A stretch of DNA of 64,000 bases from Cyclobacteriaceae bacterium (GTDB lineage Bacteria; Bacteroidota; Bacteroidia; Cytophagales; Cyclobacteriaceae): NCBI GenBank assembly GCA_026003355.1, contig BPHC01000001.1, positions 248,001 to 312,000 of the forward strand, in the 5' to 3' direction. The notes below the pieces were generated by a model that did not search any database, was not told the origin of the DNA, and saw nothing but the letters and a program-made list of their open reading frames with translations. Positions 55,501-64,000 of this stretch are shown here, piece after piece; position 1 is the stretch's first letter, and each line of letters opens with the position of its first letter. The position numbers and the translations under genes are program-made.

Positions 55501-55816
55501 CCAGGCCAGCCTGCCGGGTAATATCCCGAAACCTAAAGTTTCCCAGATTGAGGTACAGTTTGTTTTCAACCAGGTTGCCGGTAAAAAACAGGTCGGGCAG
55601 TCCATCATTGTTAATATCACCTGCTGCCACTCCTCCGCCATTATAAAAGTAGAGGTAGCGGATAATGTTAAGGGTATCGTTGTCAGTAATACGGTTAATA
55701 AAATCAATGCCGGTCTGGCGGGGCGCCAGTAATGTAAACCGTTTATTCCGGCTTTGGTTTTGAGAGCAGCCAGCCAGAATGAGCATGCAAACAACCCAGC
55801 TTAACGATCGCATCAT
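52520..55816 (-). CDS. CRTAC1-like FG-GAP/VCBS repeat lipoprotein 1
   Basis: 1098 residues. Lipobox LAGC in MMRSLSWVVCMLILAGCSQN. Two beta-propeller halves carry calcium-type loops D-x-[DN]-x-D-G-x-x-D: seven before residue ~480 (e.g. DINNDGLPDLFF, DVNGDGWLDLYV, DYDRDGDLDVYL) and about five after ~640, some degenerate (DVNHDRRPDLLL). Between them, ~519-582, is an ASPIC/UnbV domain (RSFYEVYTSRGWQSAV, IRWPDGQMQKL). Human CRTAC1 shares this layout; bacterial members are exported binding proteins with no proven activity. It overlaps the next paralogue by four bases and the GH65 gene by 17, and is the last of three such genes. Confidence 0.9.
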   Translation of the reverse strand: MMRSLSWVVCMLILAGCSQNQSRNKRFTLLAPRQTGIDFINRITDNDTLNIIRYLYFYNGGGVAAGDINNDGLPDLFFTGNLVENKLYLNLGNFRFRDITRQAGLAGSRSWTTGVTMADVNGDGWLDLYVCEVGGFRNLKGRNRLYINNGNLTFTEKAKDYNLAFSGFGTHASFFDYDRDGDLDVYLLNHSVHANYTLADMALRYTPDDRSGDRLMRNDNGVFTDVTREAGILTGTLGYGLSVAISDFNTDGWPDIYVCNDFRENDYLYLNQRNGTFKQIVEKAMPHTSRFSMGSDAADINNDLKPDLITLDMLPDDEVIRKRSAGEDSYEIFQHKLSYGFHYQFSRNALQLNRGEVNGIPLFSDIAPFAGVEATDWSWAALFADFNNDGFKDLFISNGVLRRPNDLDYISYIASTPSGKIPDLDLAEKMPAGQAVNRMFQNTDGLHFKEVTRLWMDDATPNCAQGATYADLDLDGDLDLVVNVQNMPALIYRNNTSPDSAHYLRIRLQGKGKNVFAIGAGVEAYAGGNRSFYEVYTSRGWQSAVEPIVHIGLGSNWMADSVIIRWPDGQMQKLFQVGANKLLEISQVAATPRNGNISSSGTKFFKPITIPGLSYSHSENKFSAINHEPLLPFSHAVAGPPLAVADINGDDLDDLFIGGAAGQSGVVFVQQPDGSFKKMNQPDLEADAGAEDTACALADVNNDGLADLIVAGGGQQFNGSDVRLKPRLYLNKGNGMFTRSDKALPEIFADASVIRIADFNQDNLPDIFLGGRVVAKAYGKVPDSFVLRNNGDGTFSDVTLQLFATRKLGRIQDACWTDVNHDRRPDLLLAGYWMPLTVWIQQPDGKFADETQQRGLKNTSGLWNVISTADINHDSLPDFIAGNFGLNSRLRASSSSPVIMYVNDFDANGTEEQILIYNTPGGPSVFNSRDQLVKQIPSLKKKFLSYANYSKAGPDNVFETDKLKASVKLETQMLGSAILRNNGSGFDVLPLPDKIQFFPVFALAALRSPAGNSTMLLAAGNLTDVQPDIGFLDAGYGELLEIKPDFSVLPIPPEKSGFIVPGQARHIGALKLKKGHKNVILVSRNNQTLLAFTLDENY

Positions 55817-58800
55817 AAATTACTCTGGAATGCCACCGGGGTATCGTTGTTGCGTATTGCCACAATAATGCGTTTATCACCCAGTTTAACGGGTTGAAAC
55901 TGACGGATCTCTCCCCTTACCATAAATCCGGATAAGGATACGGGAAGGGCCTCGAAGGCGCCGTTGCCTTTACCTTTCAGCATAAGGGCATAACTGGCAT
56001 CCTGCCGGCCGGCTTCAGGCTTGCAACGGTAATTATTTCCGCCCACGAGAAGATCGGGGATGGAATCGTTGGTAAAATCGTCAGCATGCAAAGCATAAAC
56101 AACAGAGAACTGGGCTTCTACCGGAAGCGGAATATGTCTGAAAACACCCTGTGGCGTATTGAGAAAAACAGATGAGCGGAGCTCAGTTGCCTGCAGATGC
56201 AGAGACTGACTGAGCTGTTCGCGGGTAAAGATCTGGTGTATTTGCTGATTGCTGTAATCGCGGTAGCGAAGATATTTCTTTTTAAGGTAGGGCATTTGCG
56301 CTACCAGGTCATGCCGAAGCACATATGGATAGGATTTTTCGTCAAAATACCCGGTAATAATGTGTTCGGTTATGCCGTTACGATCAAAGTCGTTTACGTA
56401 CATCTCAAGCGGCTTTTGCTGCGTTGCCCTGAATCGCGAATTCAGGCCATGGTTACCGGCTACAATATCCGGAAGGCCATCGTTATTCAGGTCGGTTATC
56501 TGCAGGCAGTTCCACAAACCTAATGTTGACTTCAGGCCTGAACGATCGGATATTTCACTGAATATTCCATCCTGGTTGGCAAACAACCGAAGCCCCATCC
56601 ACTCGCCTGCCACAAGCAAGTCGGGTGTGCCATCATGATTAAAGTCATGCCAGGCGGCATCGGTTATCATGCCCAGCGAAGAAAACGCCGGGGCCTTTTG
56701 TGCTGTAACATCCTTAAAATTTCCGCGTCCATCGTTTTCCAGAATAATGCCTCTGGCCGGTGGACCATACAAGGCCGGTTGAATCCTGCATCCTACAAAA
56801 AGATCCGGGTCGCCATCGTTGTCAAAATCGGCCACCTTTACCACCGAGGTGCTTTCCATACGCGATGAGGGTAGCACCTGAGGCGACCGCGTAAAATGGC
56901 CCTGGCCATCGTTAAGATAAAGGCGGTCAATTAGCCGGGTTGAAGTATTGGGAAATTCGTTGCTGCCGCTGCAGACATACAGGTCGGGGTCGCCATCGTT
57001 GTCGGCATCGAAAAACACGCAACCTATATCTTCAGATTCTTTATCGGCTTCGAAAGCCGGATTTTTTGTTGTTATAAATTTACCGCCAGGTTGCTGCACC
57101 AGCAGGACTCCGGCATACCCTCTGGCACCGCCAATAAACAGGTCGGTAAGGCCATCACCGTTAACATCGGCTGTGCACGACCTTGGCCCTTCGTTGCTGA
57201 TCATCTGAAACAGTAGCCTGTCGCGGTCGAAGTCGTTGAAGTTGTTTTCAATATGCCTGTATGGGATAATGCCGTTGATGGCGGTAAAATATGTTTTGGC
57301 AATTGCTTCGGCTGTTTTTTCGGGTTGTCCTGCTTCAGCCTCCTGCAGAACGATGGTTTGATTTGCCGGAACGTTTTTCAGCACGATAGTTTTACCGCCC
57401 GGCCATTTTATCGTTATTTTTTCAGCGACAGCAATTTTTCCAAGACCAACAAAGGGGCGCGGGTCCACGCTGGATTGAAATCCGCGGGCAGGCATTTGTT
57501 CAACAACAATTACCGAATCGCCAGCCTCAATGGTAATGCGTGTTCCAAGTGCGTAGGTATTTTTGCCTTCGCCTTTTAATACGAACCTCAGAAAATGATT
57601 GCCGGGATACCGTTCCCGTGCATTGTTGCGGTAAATGACTGATGGCATGTTAACGTTGTTGACCACCAGATCCAGATCCCCGTCATTATCCAGGTCGGCA
57701 TAAGCCGATCCGTTTGAAAATTGAGGTTTGCCCAAACCCCATGCCTGGGCTACCTCATCAAATTGCAGGTGGCCCCTGTTTTTAAAAGCGCAGTTGGGTA
57801 GGGGAACTGAAGGAATTATTTCAGTGAGTTTTTTAAAATCCACACCCGAACGGCTTACTACCGAACGAATGAATTCTTCACTGCTGGCATAAACCAGAAA
57901 GTCCTGGTCGGTAAGATCCTGGTAGATGCCGTTGGCCACAAAAATATCTTTGCGCCCATCGTTGTCCATATCGAAAATAAGTGCACCCCAGCTCCAGTCC
58001 GTGGCCTCAACACCAGCCAGTCTTGAGATTTCAGAAAAGGTACCATTGTGGTTGTTGAGTTGCAGCGTATTGCGGGTAAACTGATGGTGGTAACCGTTTT
58101 CCATACCGTAGCTGTAGCGGTTCCAGTCTTCAAAAGTTGTAACCGACTTAAGTCTTCCGTGATCGCGGGGCAGCATGTCGGTAACAAAAAGATCGAGCCA
58201 GCCATCATTATTAATGTCGGCAAAATCGGCTCCCATTGAAGCGTTGCTGATGCTCGGCATGGCTTCGGTAAGTACTTCGTTAAAAGTTCCGTCGCGGTTG
58301 TTGATATAGAGGTAATCGCGTTCAAAAAAGTCGTTTGATATGTACATATCCGGCCAGCCATCGTTGTTCACATCGCCAATGGTAACGCCCAGTCCGAAGC
58401 CTATTACACTGCCGTAAATGTTGGCCTGTTCACTTACATCGGTAAAGCGGTTGCCGTCATTTCGCAGCAGTTTGTCGCCACCCAGCGAATCACGTTTGGG
58501 GCGTTCGTTTTTTCTAAGATTAAAACTGCCAATAGCCTGATAGGAGTTATTGAGTATATACAGGTCCAGGTCGCCATCGAGGTCATAATCAAAAAAGGCG
58601 GCATGCGTGGTGAATCCCGGGTCGGCCACACCATATTCTTCGGCCCGCTCGGTAAACGTAAGGTCTCCGTTGTTTATAAATAATTCGTTTTGTTTATTAC
58701 CTCCTTTCAGGTCGCCGGAATTGCAAACGTAAATATCCACCCAACCATCGCCATTCACATCGGCCATGGTTACTCCGGTTGACCAGAACCGTTTGCCGGC

Positions 58801-59127
58801 TACGCCTGCTTTTTCGGTAATATCTTCAAATGTAAAGTTGCCTTTGTTCAGGTACAGCCTGTTAGGTCCCTGATTGGAGGTAAAGTAAAGGTCTATAAGT
58901 CCGTCATTGTTCACATCTCCGCAGGCCACTCCTCCCCCGTTATAAAAGTTACGGTAGGTGTAAATATTTAAATCTTTATCAAATCGAAGGGTATTGGTAA
59001 AGTTAACCCCGCTCGCTTCAGGGCTGATTTCCGTAAACAGCGTATTTTCAGGAATTTCTTCCCTGCAGCCGTGAAGGATAAGCGACAGACCAAACAGAGA
59101 AAATGTTATGCTTACCAGGGTTTTCAT
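55813..59127 (-). CDS. CRTAC1-like FG-GAP/VCBS repeat lipoprotein 2
   Basis: 1104 residues. Lipoprotein signal MKTLVSITFSLFGLSLILHGCREE. It has the same architecture as its two neighbours: seven N-terminal calcium-type loops (DVNNDGLIDLYF, DVNGDGWVDIYV, DYDLDGDLDLYI and others), an ASPIC/UnbV domain at ~526-595 (VVEQMPARGFQSSVDPRPF, IKWPGGKTIVL), and six C-terminal loops (DVNGDGLTDLFI, DADNDGDPDLYV, DFDNDGDPDLFV). The loops are the best preserved of the three. The charged Cys-Arg-Glu-Glu start of the mature protein resembles lipoprotein export signals that place proteins on the cell surface in this phylum. Its role in sugar capture is inferred from context only. Confidence 0.9.
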   Translation of the reverse strand: MKTLVSITFSLFGLSLILHGCREEIPENTLFTEISPEASGVNFTNTLRFDKDLNIYTYRNFYNGGGVACGDVNNDGLIDLYFTSNQGPNRLYLNKGNFTFEDITEKAGVAGKRFWSTGVTMADVNGDGWVDIYVCNSGDLKGGNKQNELFINNGDLTFTERAEEYGVADPGFTTHAAFFDYDLDGDLDLYILNNSYQAIGSFNLRKNERPKRDSLGGDKLLRNDGNRFTDVSEQANIYGSVIGFGLGVTIGDVNNDGWPDMYISNDFFERDYLYINNRDGTFNEVLTEAMPSISNASMGADFADINNDGWLDLFVTDMLPRDHGRLKSVTTFEDWNRYSYGMENGYHHQFTRNTLQLNNHNGTFSEISRLAGVEATDWSWGALIFDMDNDGRKDIFVANGIYQDLTDQDFLVYASSEEFIRSVVSRSGVDFKKLTEIIPSVPLPNCAFKNRGHLQFDEVAQAWGLGKPQFSNGSAYADLDNDGDLDLVVNNVNMPSVIYRNNARERYPGNHFLRFVLKGEGKNTYALGTRITIEAGDSVIVVEQMPARGFQSSVDPRPFVGLGKIAVAEKITIKWPGGKTIVLKNVPANQTIVLQEAEAGQPEKTAEAIAKTYFTAINGIIPYRHIENNFNDFDRDRLLFQMISNEGPRSCTADVNGDGLTDLFIGGARGYAGVLLVQQPGGKFITTKNPAFEADKESEDIGCVFFDADNDGDPDLYVCSGSNEFPNTSTRLIDRLYLNDGQGHFTRSPQVLPSSRMESTSVVKVADFDNDGDPDLFVGCRIQPALYGPPARGIILENDGRGNFKDVTAQKAPAFSSLGMITDAAWHDFNHDGTPDLLVAGEWMGLRLFANQDGIFSEISDRSGLKSTLGLWNCLQITDLNNDGLPDIVAGNHGLNSRFRATQQKPLEMYVNDFDRNGITEHIITGYFDEKSYPYVLRHDLVAQMPYLKKKYLRYRDYSNQQIHQIFTREQLSQSLHLQATELRSSVFLNTPQGVFRHIPLPVEAQFSVVYALHADDFTNDSIPDLLVGGNNYRCKPEAGRQDASYALMLKGKGNGAFEALPVSLSGFMVRGEIRQFQPVKLGDKRIIVAIRNNDTPVAFQSNL

Positions 59128-59663
59128 TTGTTCTGGTTTCTTTTCAGTTCACGTTCTACACGAAGATCAGTAAAAACAGCCTGCACGTATTGATCGTCCT
59201 TGATAAATACATTTATGCGGCGTCTGCCGTCAATACGAAAATAAACCTTCCCCATAGTTTGGTGATTAAGTACATCCAGCTTTCCATAAGTACTGTCGAA
59301 GTGCTGCACAATTCTGGTTAGCAGCGCATCCGACCAATACTGGCGGTTCCAGGGCGCCCAAGGTTCATAGCTATACAACACGGGCAGTTCGTAAATCCTG
59401 TTGTTATGAAAGTTGGGATAAAAATGCACCAATATACCCGTGCTATCATCCGTTGTCATTTTATACTCCACACTTTGGTTGCCCGGCCCCTGAATTACAA
59501 TACCATCGCGGTTAAGTTTCCAGCAGTGATCGTAAAATTCCTGCTTTTCCATTCCCAGGTATACACCCAGAAAAAGGTCAGTGGTTTTTCTACGCTCAGA
59601 CGGGATATGGTTGCAGGCCATTGCAACTGAAAGAAAAATAAATAAAAGTTTTTTGGTCTTCAC
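59124..59663 (-). CDS. Small lipoprotein of unknown function between CRTAC1-like genes
   Basis: 179 residues. Lipoprotein signal MKTKKLLFIFLSVAMACNHI (lipobox AMAC). The mature part starts LFLGVYLGMEKQEFYDHCWKLN, a pattern (GxxLGMxxxEF) seen in small exported Bacteroidota proteins with a BamE/SmpA-like alpha-beta fold, then VHFYPNFHNNRIYELPVLYSY and LTRIVQHFDSTYGKLD. I recognise no specific family. It overlaps both neighbouring CRTAC1-like genes by four bases, so it is translated in strict step with them and probably belongs to the same surface assembly. Confidence 0.7.
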   Translation of the reverse strand: MKTKKLLFIFLSVAMACNHIPSERRKTTDLFLGVYLGMEKQEFYDHCWKLNRDGIVIQGPGNQSVEYKMTTDDSTGILVHFYPNFHNNRIYELPVLYSYEPWAPWNRQYWSDALLTRIVQHFDSTYGKLDVLNHQTMGKVYFRIDGRRRINVFIKDDQYVQAVFTDLRVERELKRNQNK

Positions 59664-62600
59664 TGGTTTTTGAATTTTGATTTAAAAAAATAAAGAGGGC
59701 CGTCACTCAATGCAAAAAGAGTTACCGGCTCTCTTCTTATCTTTATTGTTGCAATATTCCTTACATCGCCCCGTAACGAAATGCCCGATTCGGCCTGAGA
59801 AAGCGGGCGAAAAGTGCCATCACCGTTACCCGAAAGCACCACACCGTAGCCGGCCATATAAGCTCCGGTTTGCGGTTTGGCTCTTGACTGGTTGCCGCCC
59901 AGAATCAAATCAGTGTTGCCATCATGGTTTACATCGTGACTGTGGATGGCATAAACAGGCATAAACTGGGCAGGCTGTGGCAGCTCAACCTTTTCAAAGC
60001 GGTTACCCCTGTTAAGCCATACCGAGCTGGCAAAATCAAAAGCTTCGTAGCGGATGCTTGTGGTTAGCATTTCACTGCCGAAAATATTTTCGACCGGTTG
60101 ACCGGCGTAAGAGTTGTAATACAGAAATTTCTTTTTAAACACCGGCATCTGCGCCAGAAACTCAGGTAACAGCACGTAAGGATAATATTTTCCGTCCAGG
60201 TTCCGGGCAATAATTTGCTCAGTAGTGCCATTGTTGTCAAAGTCATTTACCCACATCATGAGTGGTGCCGAAGCCGAAGCGCGGAACATGGAGTTCAGTC
60301 CATGATTACCGACAACCAAATCCGACCGGCCATCATTGTTCACATCCGTTATTTCCAGTGCATGATACCAGCCGTTGGATTGACCGAGGCCCCACGCAAG
60401 GGTTTCGTCAACAAAGCCTGAGTCGCGGTTTATAAACAACCTGATGGGCATCCATTCACCAGCCAGAACAAGGTCGGGCCGGCCATCTGCATTTACATCT
60501 GCCCAGGCAGCAGCCGTAATCATGCCAGCCAGTTTAAGTGCAGGTAACCAATCAGCAGTAACATCGGTAAGGTGGCCCTTTCCGTCATTGAGCAGCAAAT
60601 AGCTTTCGGATACAACGCCATAAGCCTGTGGCCGGTGGCGTGCGCCCACAAAAAGATCGGGGAAGCCATCATGATTAAAATCGGCTACGGTAACTGTTGA
60701 TGATAATGAGAATCGCGAGCCATGTGGCAAAACCTGGGTGCTTTTTGTTACAGAGCCCGTATTGCTGAAGTACAACCTGTCAACCAGTGCAAAAGAACTG
60801 GACGAAAACTCCCTGCCTCCGCTGGCCACGTACAGGTCATCACGGCCATCACCGTTGGCATCAAAGAATACACAACTTACATCTTCCGATTGACGGTCGG
60901 CTTCAAAAATACTTTCGGCAAGGCTTTTAAACTTTCCATCAGTTGTTTGAACATACAGTTTGCCGGGCTGCCCGGTTGCTCCTCCGATATAAAAATCATC
61001 CAAACCATCGGCATTCACATCACCTTTGCACAGGCAGGGCCCCTCGTTGGAAGTCATTATAAATAAAAGCCGGTCAAAATTAAAATCATCATACTCGTTT
61101 TCTGTGTGACTGAACTGAATACCTGACGGGTTTAACCGGACAAACCAGGCAGGATTTTCGGTTTTTTGTACCGGATTGGTTTGCTGAGAATTTTCTTTGG
61201 CAACAGTTAAAAAAGCATTTGCCCGAAGGTTTTTGTGCAGGGTGTGCTTTCCGTCAGGCCATTGAATTACCATGGAATCGATAGCTGAAGCATGGCCCAG
61301 GCCAAAAAAAAGCCGGTAGTCTACCGATGACATAAAACCTCTGGCCGGAAACAGTTCCTGATAAAAAGAACGGCCACCGGCCCATATCCAGACTTTACTT
61401 CCAACGGCAAAGCGATTTTTGTCTGATTGAATGAGCTGCAGGGCAAAATAGTTACTGGCCGGTTCATACCGGGTTGCGTTGTTTTCCAGAACCATGGCGG
61501 GCATATTTACATTGTTAATCACCAGGTCAAGATCGCCATCATTATCCAGGTCGGCATAAGCCGAACCGTTGGAAAAACCTGGTGCGTCAGCAACCCAGAA
61601 ACCGCTCATATTGGAAAATGTAAGGTTACCGTTGTTGCGGAAAAAGTAATTGGAAATTTTGTTAGACGGTATGGTGTCGATAAGCTGTGTTATAACTGCT
61701 GCGCCTTTCTTGATTTGACTTCGAATAAACACCGGGTTAGCTACAAAATTTGCATAATCCTGATTGAGCAGGTCTTTGTAAATTCCGTTGGCTACAAAAA
61801 TGTCTTTCCATCCGTCATTATCCATATCGAACATTAAAGCGCCCCAGCTCCAGTCGGTGGCCTGAACACCGGCGTACCGCCCGATTTCACTGAATGTACC
61901 ATTGCCATTGTTAAGTTGCAGGACATTGCGGCTAAACTGCCGGAAGTAACCATTTTTTACGTTTTCGCTGTACTTGGTCCAGTTTTCGAATTGGCTCGTG
62001 GTTTTAAGCCGGTAGTCGGTTTCCGGAAGCATTTCGGTAACAAAAATTTCGGGCAGTCCATCATTATTGATGTCGGCAATATCTGCGCCCATTGAGCCCA
62101 GGCTTATTTCGGTCATCATATCTTCCAGTTGCTCCCTGAAGGTGCCATTGCGCTGGTTAAGGTACAGGTAATCTTTTTCAAAAAAATCATTGGCAACGTA
62201 CAGATCGGGCCAGCCATCCAGGTTGATGTCGCTCACAGCCACGCCAAGGCCAAAGCCTATCTGGCTGGAATAAATGCCGGCCTGAAGGGTTACATCGGTA
62301 AACCGGTTGCCGTCGTTTCGGAGCAATTTATTGCCGCCGGCGGGGTCGGGTATTTTGCGCTGATCTTTTCGAAGATCGTATTGTCCCACCGAACGGATGG
62401 AGTTATTCAGGAGGTAGCAATCCAGATCACCGTCGCGGTCGTAATCAAAAAATGCCGCGTGCACCGATAGTCCTTCAAAATTTAGTCCGTATTCTTTCGA
62501 GCGTTCAGTAAAGGTAAGGTTGCCGTTGTTAATGTAGAGTTCGTTATGTCTGCGATCTCCTCCCGGAGGTCCCGACTTGCACAGGTAAATGTCCATCCAT

Positions 62601-62990
62601 CCGTCACCATTCACATCGGCCAGGCTCACGCCCGTAGTCCATGTTCCCTCAAAATAAAGTCCGGCGGCTTCGGTAATATCCTGAAATTTTAAATTTCCCT
62701 CTGTTAAGGTAAAGTCGGTTAGGCACCTGATTTCCGCATAAAAAAATATCGGCAAGGCCATCGTTGTTGAAATCGGCTATTCCTACGCCTCCGCCGTTAA
62801 AAAAATTGCGGAAAGTATAAGGGTTTAATGTTTCGTTGTAGTGAAGGTTGTTGGAAAACGCAATGCCGGTTTGTGCAGAATCCAATATACTGAATAAGTA
62901 TGACTTACCAGCCAGCACAGGTTCCTCCTTCTTTCCGCATCGGGTAATAAAAAAGAGTAAAAGCAGCAAAAAGTTTAGCTTACAGCGCAC
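59660..62990 (-). CDS. CRTAC1-like FG-GAP/VCBS repeat lipoprotein 3, frameshifted near the start as read
   Basis: The signal and first loop (MRCKLNFLLLLLFFITRCGK; DFNNDGLADIFL; GNQVPNRLYLNRG) are read from 62990, and the rest from a frame open from about 62761. Removing one base from GGGAAA on the coding strand (62694-62699) joins YLNRG to NLKFQDITEAAG and gives 1109 residues, matching paralogues of 1098 and 1104. Seven N-terminal calcium loops, an ASPIC/UnbV domain (~523-597, FPARGFMSSVDYR, IQWPDGKHTL) and six C-terminal loops (DVNADGLDDFYI, DFNHDGFPDLFV, DVNHDGNTDLIL) are intact. If the indel is real the product loses its signal peptide. It is first of the eleven-gene operon behind a terminator. 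Confidence 0.83.
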
Positions 62991-63014
62991 GCTTCAATTT
63001 CACACTATATACTG

Positions 63015-63050
63015 TAAAAACAAAAGCAAGGAGTTATCCTTGCTTTTGTT
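63015..63050 (-). terminator. Terminator after the SusD gene
   Basis: ACAAAAGCAAGGA pairs with TCCTTGCTTTTGT around a GTTA loop, with a T-run on the minus strand. It separates susD from the CRTAC1-like operon and may act as a partial terminator that lowers downstream expression. Confidence 0.85.
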
Positions 63051-63070
63051 TAGTCACAAAATACCTGAAA

Positions 63071-64000
63071 TCAATATCCGGGATTTTGGGTCAGGTTGGC
63101 ATTGGCATCAATCTGTATCTGAGGTATGGGAAATACCCGGTATTTAGGATCGGGAGAAGCGGGCTTCTCCCACCAGGCATCCGACCATTTTCCAAAGCGG
63201 ATCAAATCCTGCCGGCGGGTCATTTCGGCAAACATTTCGCGGCCACGCTCGGCAAGCAGCTTATCGGCATCGAGCGAAGTGAAAGGATCCACCCCGGCGC
63301 GGTCGCGGATCTGATTCACCAGGGTAAGCGCTTCAGGATCAGCATTATTAAGCCGCCACAGCGCTTCGGCTTTAGCCAGAAGGATATCTGCCAGGCGGAA
63401 GATTACAAAGTCGTTGCTCATGTTGTTCGTGCCCCCCACTTCAAATTCATACTTGCCAATGCGGGCACCGCCCTGGCGCCAGCCATCCGGGAAGATTTCA
63501 TTATTCTCGGGGGTAAAGGTAAGCGGAGGACCATCCGGATCGAACGGCTCAGCAGCCGGGTCAATAGCCCGTGAACCATCCGGATTGAACTGCGGACCCA
63601 CTATAAAATTCGAGAGGCGCTCATCGAGCGTGCCTGTGTCATCGGGAATGCCATTTTCATCCACATCCGGGCATAGTCCCTTCCATACCGGACCCTGCGG
63701 ACCGGGGTTGGCCACCGGATCTACGTAGGAATTATAAAATTCCTCAACTACTGCATAGCCGTTCCAGGGCTGCATGGTAAACCGGTACACCCCCTGGCTG
63801 GCATAGTGCAGGGTCATCATAGGCCAATTAAAACCTTGCGCAAACACCTTATCGTACGGGTACACGAAAATGTTTTCTCTGGAGCCCGAATTTTCAATGG
63901 CGAAGTTGTCAGCGTACAGTCCTTCCAGCGAAAAGCCACCGTTGTCAATAATATCATCGGCAGCGGTAATTACTTTGTTCCACTGTGGCGTACCGGTGTA
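63071..64000 (-). CDS. RagB/SusD family outer-membrane nutrient-binding lipoprotein, C-terminal part
   Basis: The last ~309 residues; the frame is open to the window edge. The visible part begins TGTPQWNKVITAADDIIDNG, the fourth-TPR region of SusD, followed by IFVYPYDKV, DFVIFRLADILLAKAEALWR, NADPEALTLVNQIRDRAG, LLAERGREMFAEMTRRQDLI, and the usual end PIPQIQIDANANLTQNPGY. SusD proteins cap the SusC TonB-dependent channel on the cell surface and capture glycans; the susC gene should lie just upstream, outside the window. It is in the same direction as the sugar operon and marks the locus as a polysaccharide- or sugar-utilisation locus. Confidence 0.95.
   Translation of the reverse strand, partial: YTGTPQWNKVITAADDIIDNGGFSLEGLYADNFAIENSGSRENIFVYPYDKVFAQGFNWPMMTLHYASQGVYRFTMQPWNGYAVVEEFYNSYVDPVANPGPQGPVWKGLCPDVDENGIPDDTGTLDERLSNFIVGPQFNPDGSRAIDPAAEPFDPDGPPLTFTPENNEIFPDGWRQGGARIGKYEFEVGGTNNMSNDFVIFRLADILLAKAEALWRLNNADPEALTLVNQIRDRAGVDPFTSLDADKLLAERGREMFAEMTRRQDLIRFGKWSDAWWEKPASPDPKYRVFPIPQIQIDANANLTQNPGY

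Noticed and set aside
55304-55732. Repeated open frames on the plus strand opposite the CRTAC1-like genes
   Set aside because: They mirror the repetitive Asp/Asn/Gly codons of the calcium loops and show no protein features of their own.
62649-62761. A separate short gene at the start of the third CRTAC1-like protein
   Set aside because: The short frame ends exactly where the paralogues continue; one extra base explains both pieces as a single gene.

Overview
The window comes from a member of the Bacteroidota, most likely the Cytophagales. The evidence is a RagB/SusD nutrient-uptake protein, many outer-membrane lipoproteins with lipobox signals, genes without purine-rich ribosome binding sites, several matches to the Bacteroidota housekeeping promoter (TTTG, about 20 bases, TAnnTTTG), and families typical of this phylum: LAB_N proteins, GNAT/nitrilase fusions, DUF4184, YtxH and CRTAC1-like FG-GAP proteins. 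No rRNA, tRNA, CRISPR array, insertion sequence or prophage was seen. No stretch longer than 300 bases lacks a gene.

Layout. 1-2.7 kb: the 3' end of gyrA and a TPR protein, closed by a strong terminator. 2.7-9.7 kb: a plus-strand carbohydrate operon with overlapping genes (GH127 beta-L-arabinofuranosidase, aldose 1-epimerase, a barrel/FGE-sulfatase-fold fusion, a phospholipase D-type enzyme). 10-18.3 kb: single genes and short operons for stress and general metabolism (peroxiredoxin-like protein, Na+/H+ antiporter, YtxH, GNAT/nitrilase, two universal stress proteins, an AraC regulator, an alcohol dehydrogenase). 18.4-22.4 kb: a three-gene lipid-linked glycosylation cassette (GT2, ArnT-like, LAB_N) flanked by two near-identical copies of a histidine-rich gene and its promoter. 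22.5-28 kb: a CzcABC-type metal efflux system. 28-43 kb: methyltransferase, OsmC, an acyl-CoA oxidase-like enzyme, envelope proteins, a histone-deacetylase-like hydrolase, a large TerB-like/ABC transporter fusion and a BNR-repeat protein.

43.2-64 kb: a single minus-strand locus about 20 kb long. Downstream of a SusD gene, which is cut by the window edge, come eleven tightly packed genes: three giant CRTAC1-like lipoproteins with a small lipoprotein between them, a secreted GH65 enzyme, a vanadium-haloperoxidase-type lipoprotein, a GH37 trehalase, a ROK kinase, a PfkB kinase, and a GMC oxidoreductase with a Tat-exported gluconate-2-dehydrogenase subunit 3. The GMC protein carries a C-x5-C-x3-C iron-sulfur motif. 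I read this as an alpha-glucoside or trehalose utilisation system that combines hydrolysis, phosphorylation and periplasmic sugar oxidation. Why it includes a haloperoxidase fold and three CRTAC1-like proteins is unknown. It is the best candidate here for an undescribed system.

Data quality. Five genes are each broken by exactly one extra base, mostly in homopolymer runs, and each would be a normal full-length gene without it. A shared sequencing or assembly error is the simplest explanation, but the T9 run in the ArnT-like gene could also be a phase-variable tract.
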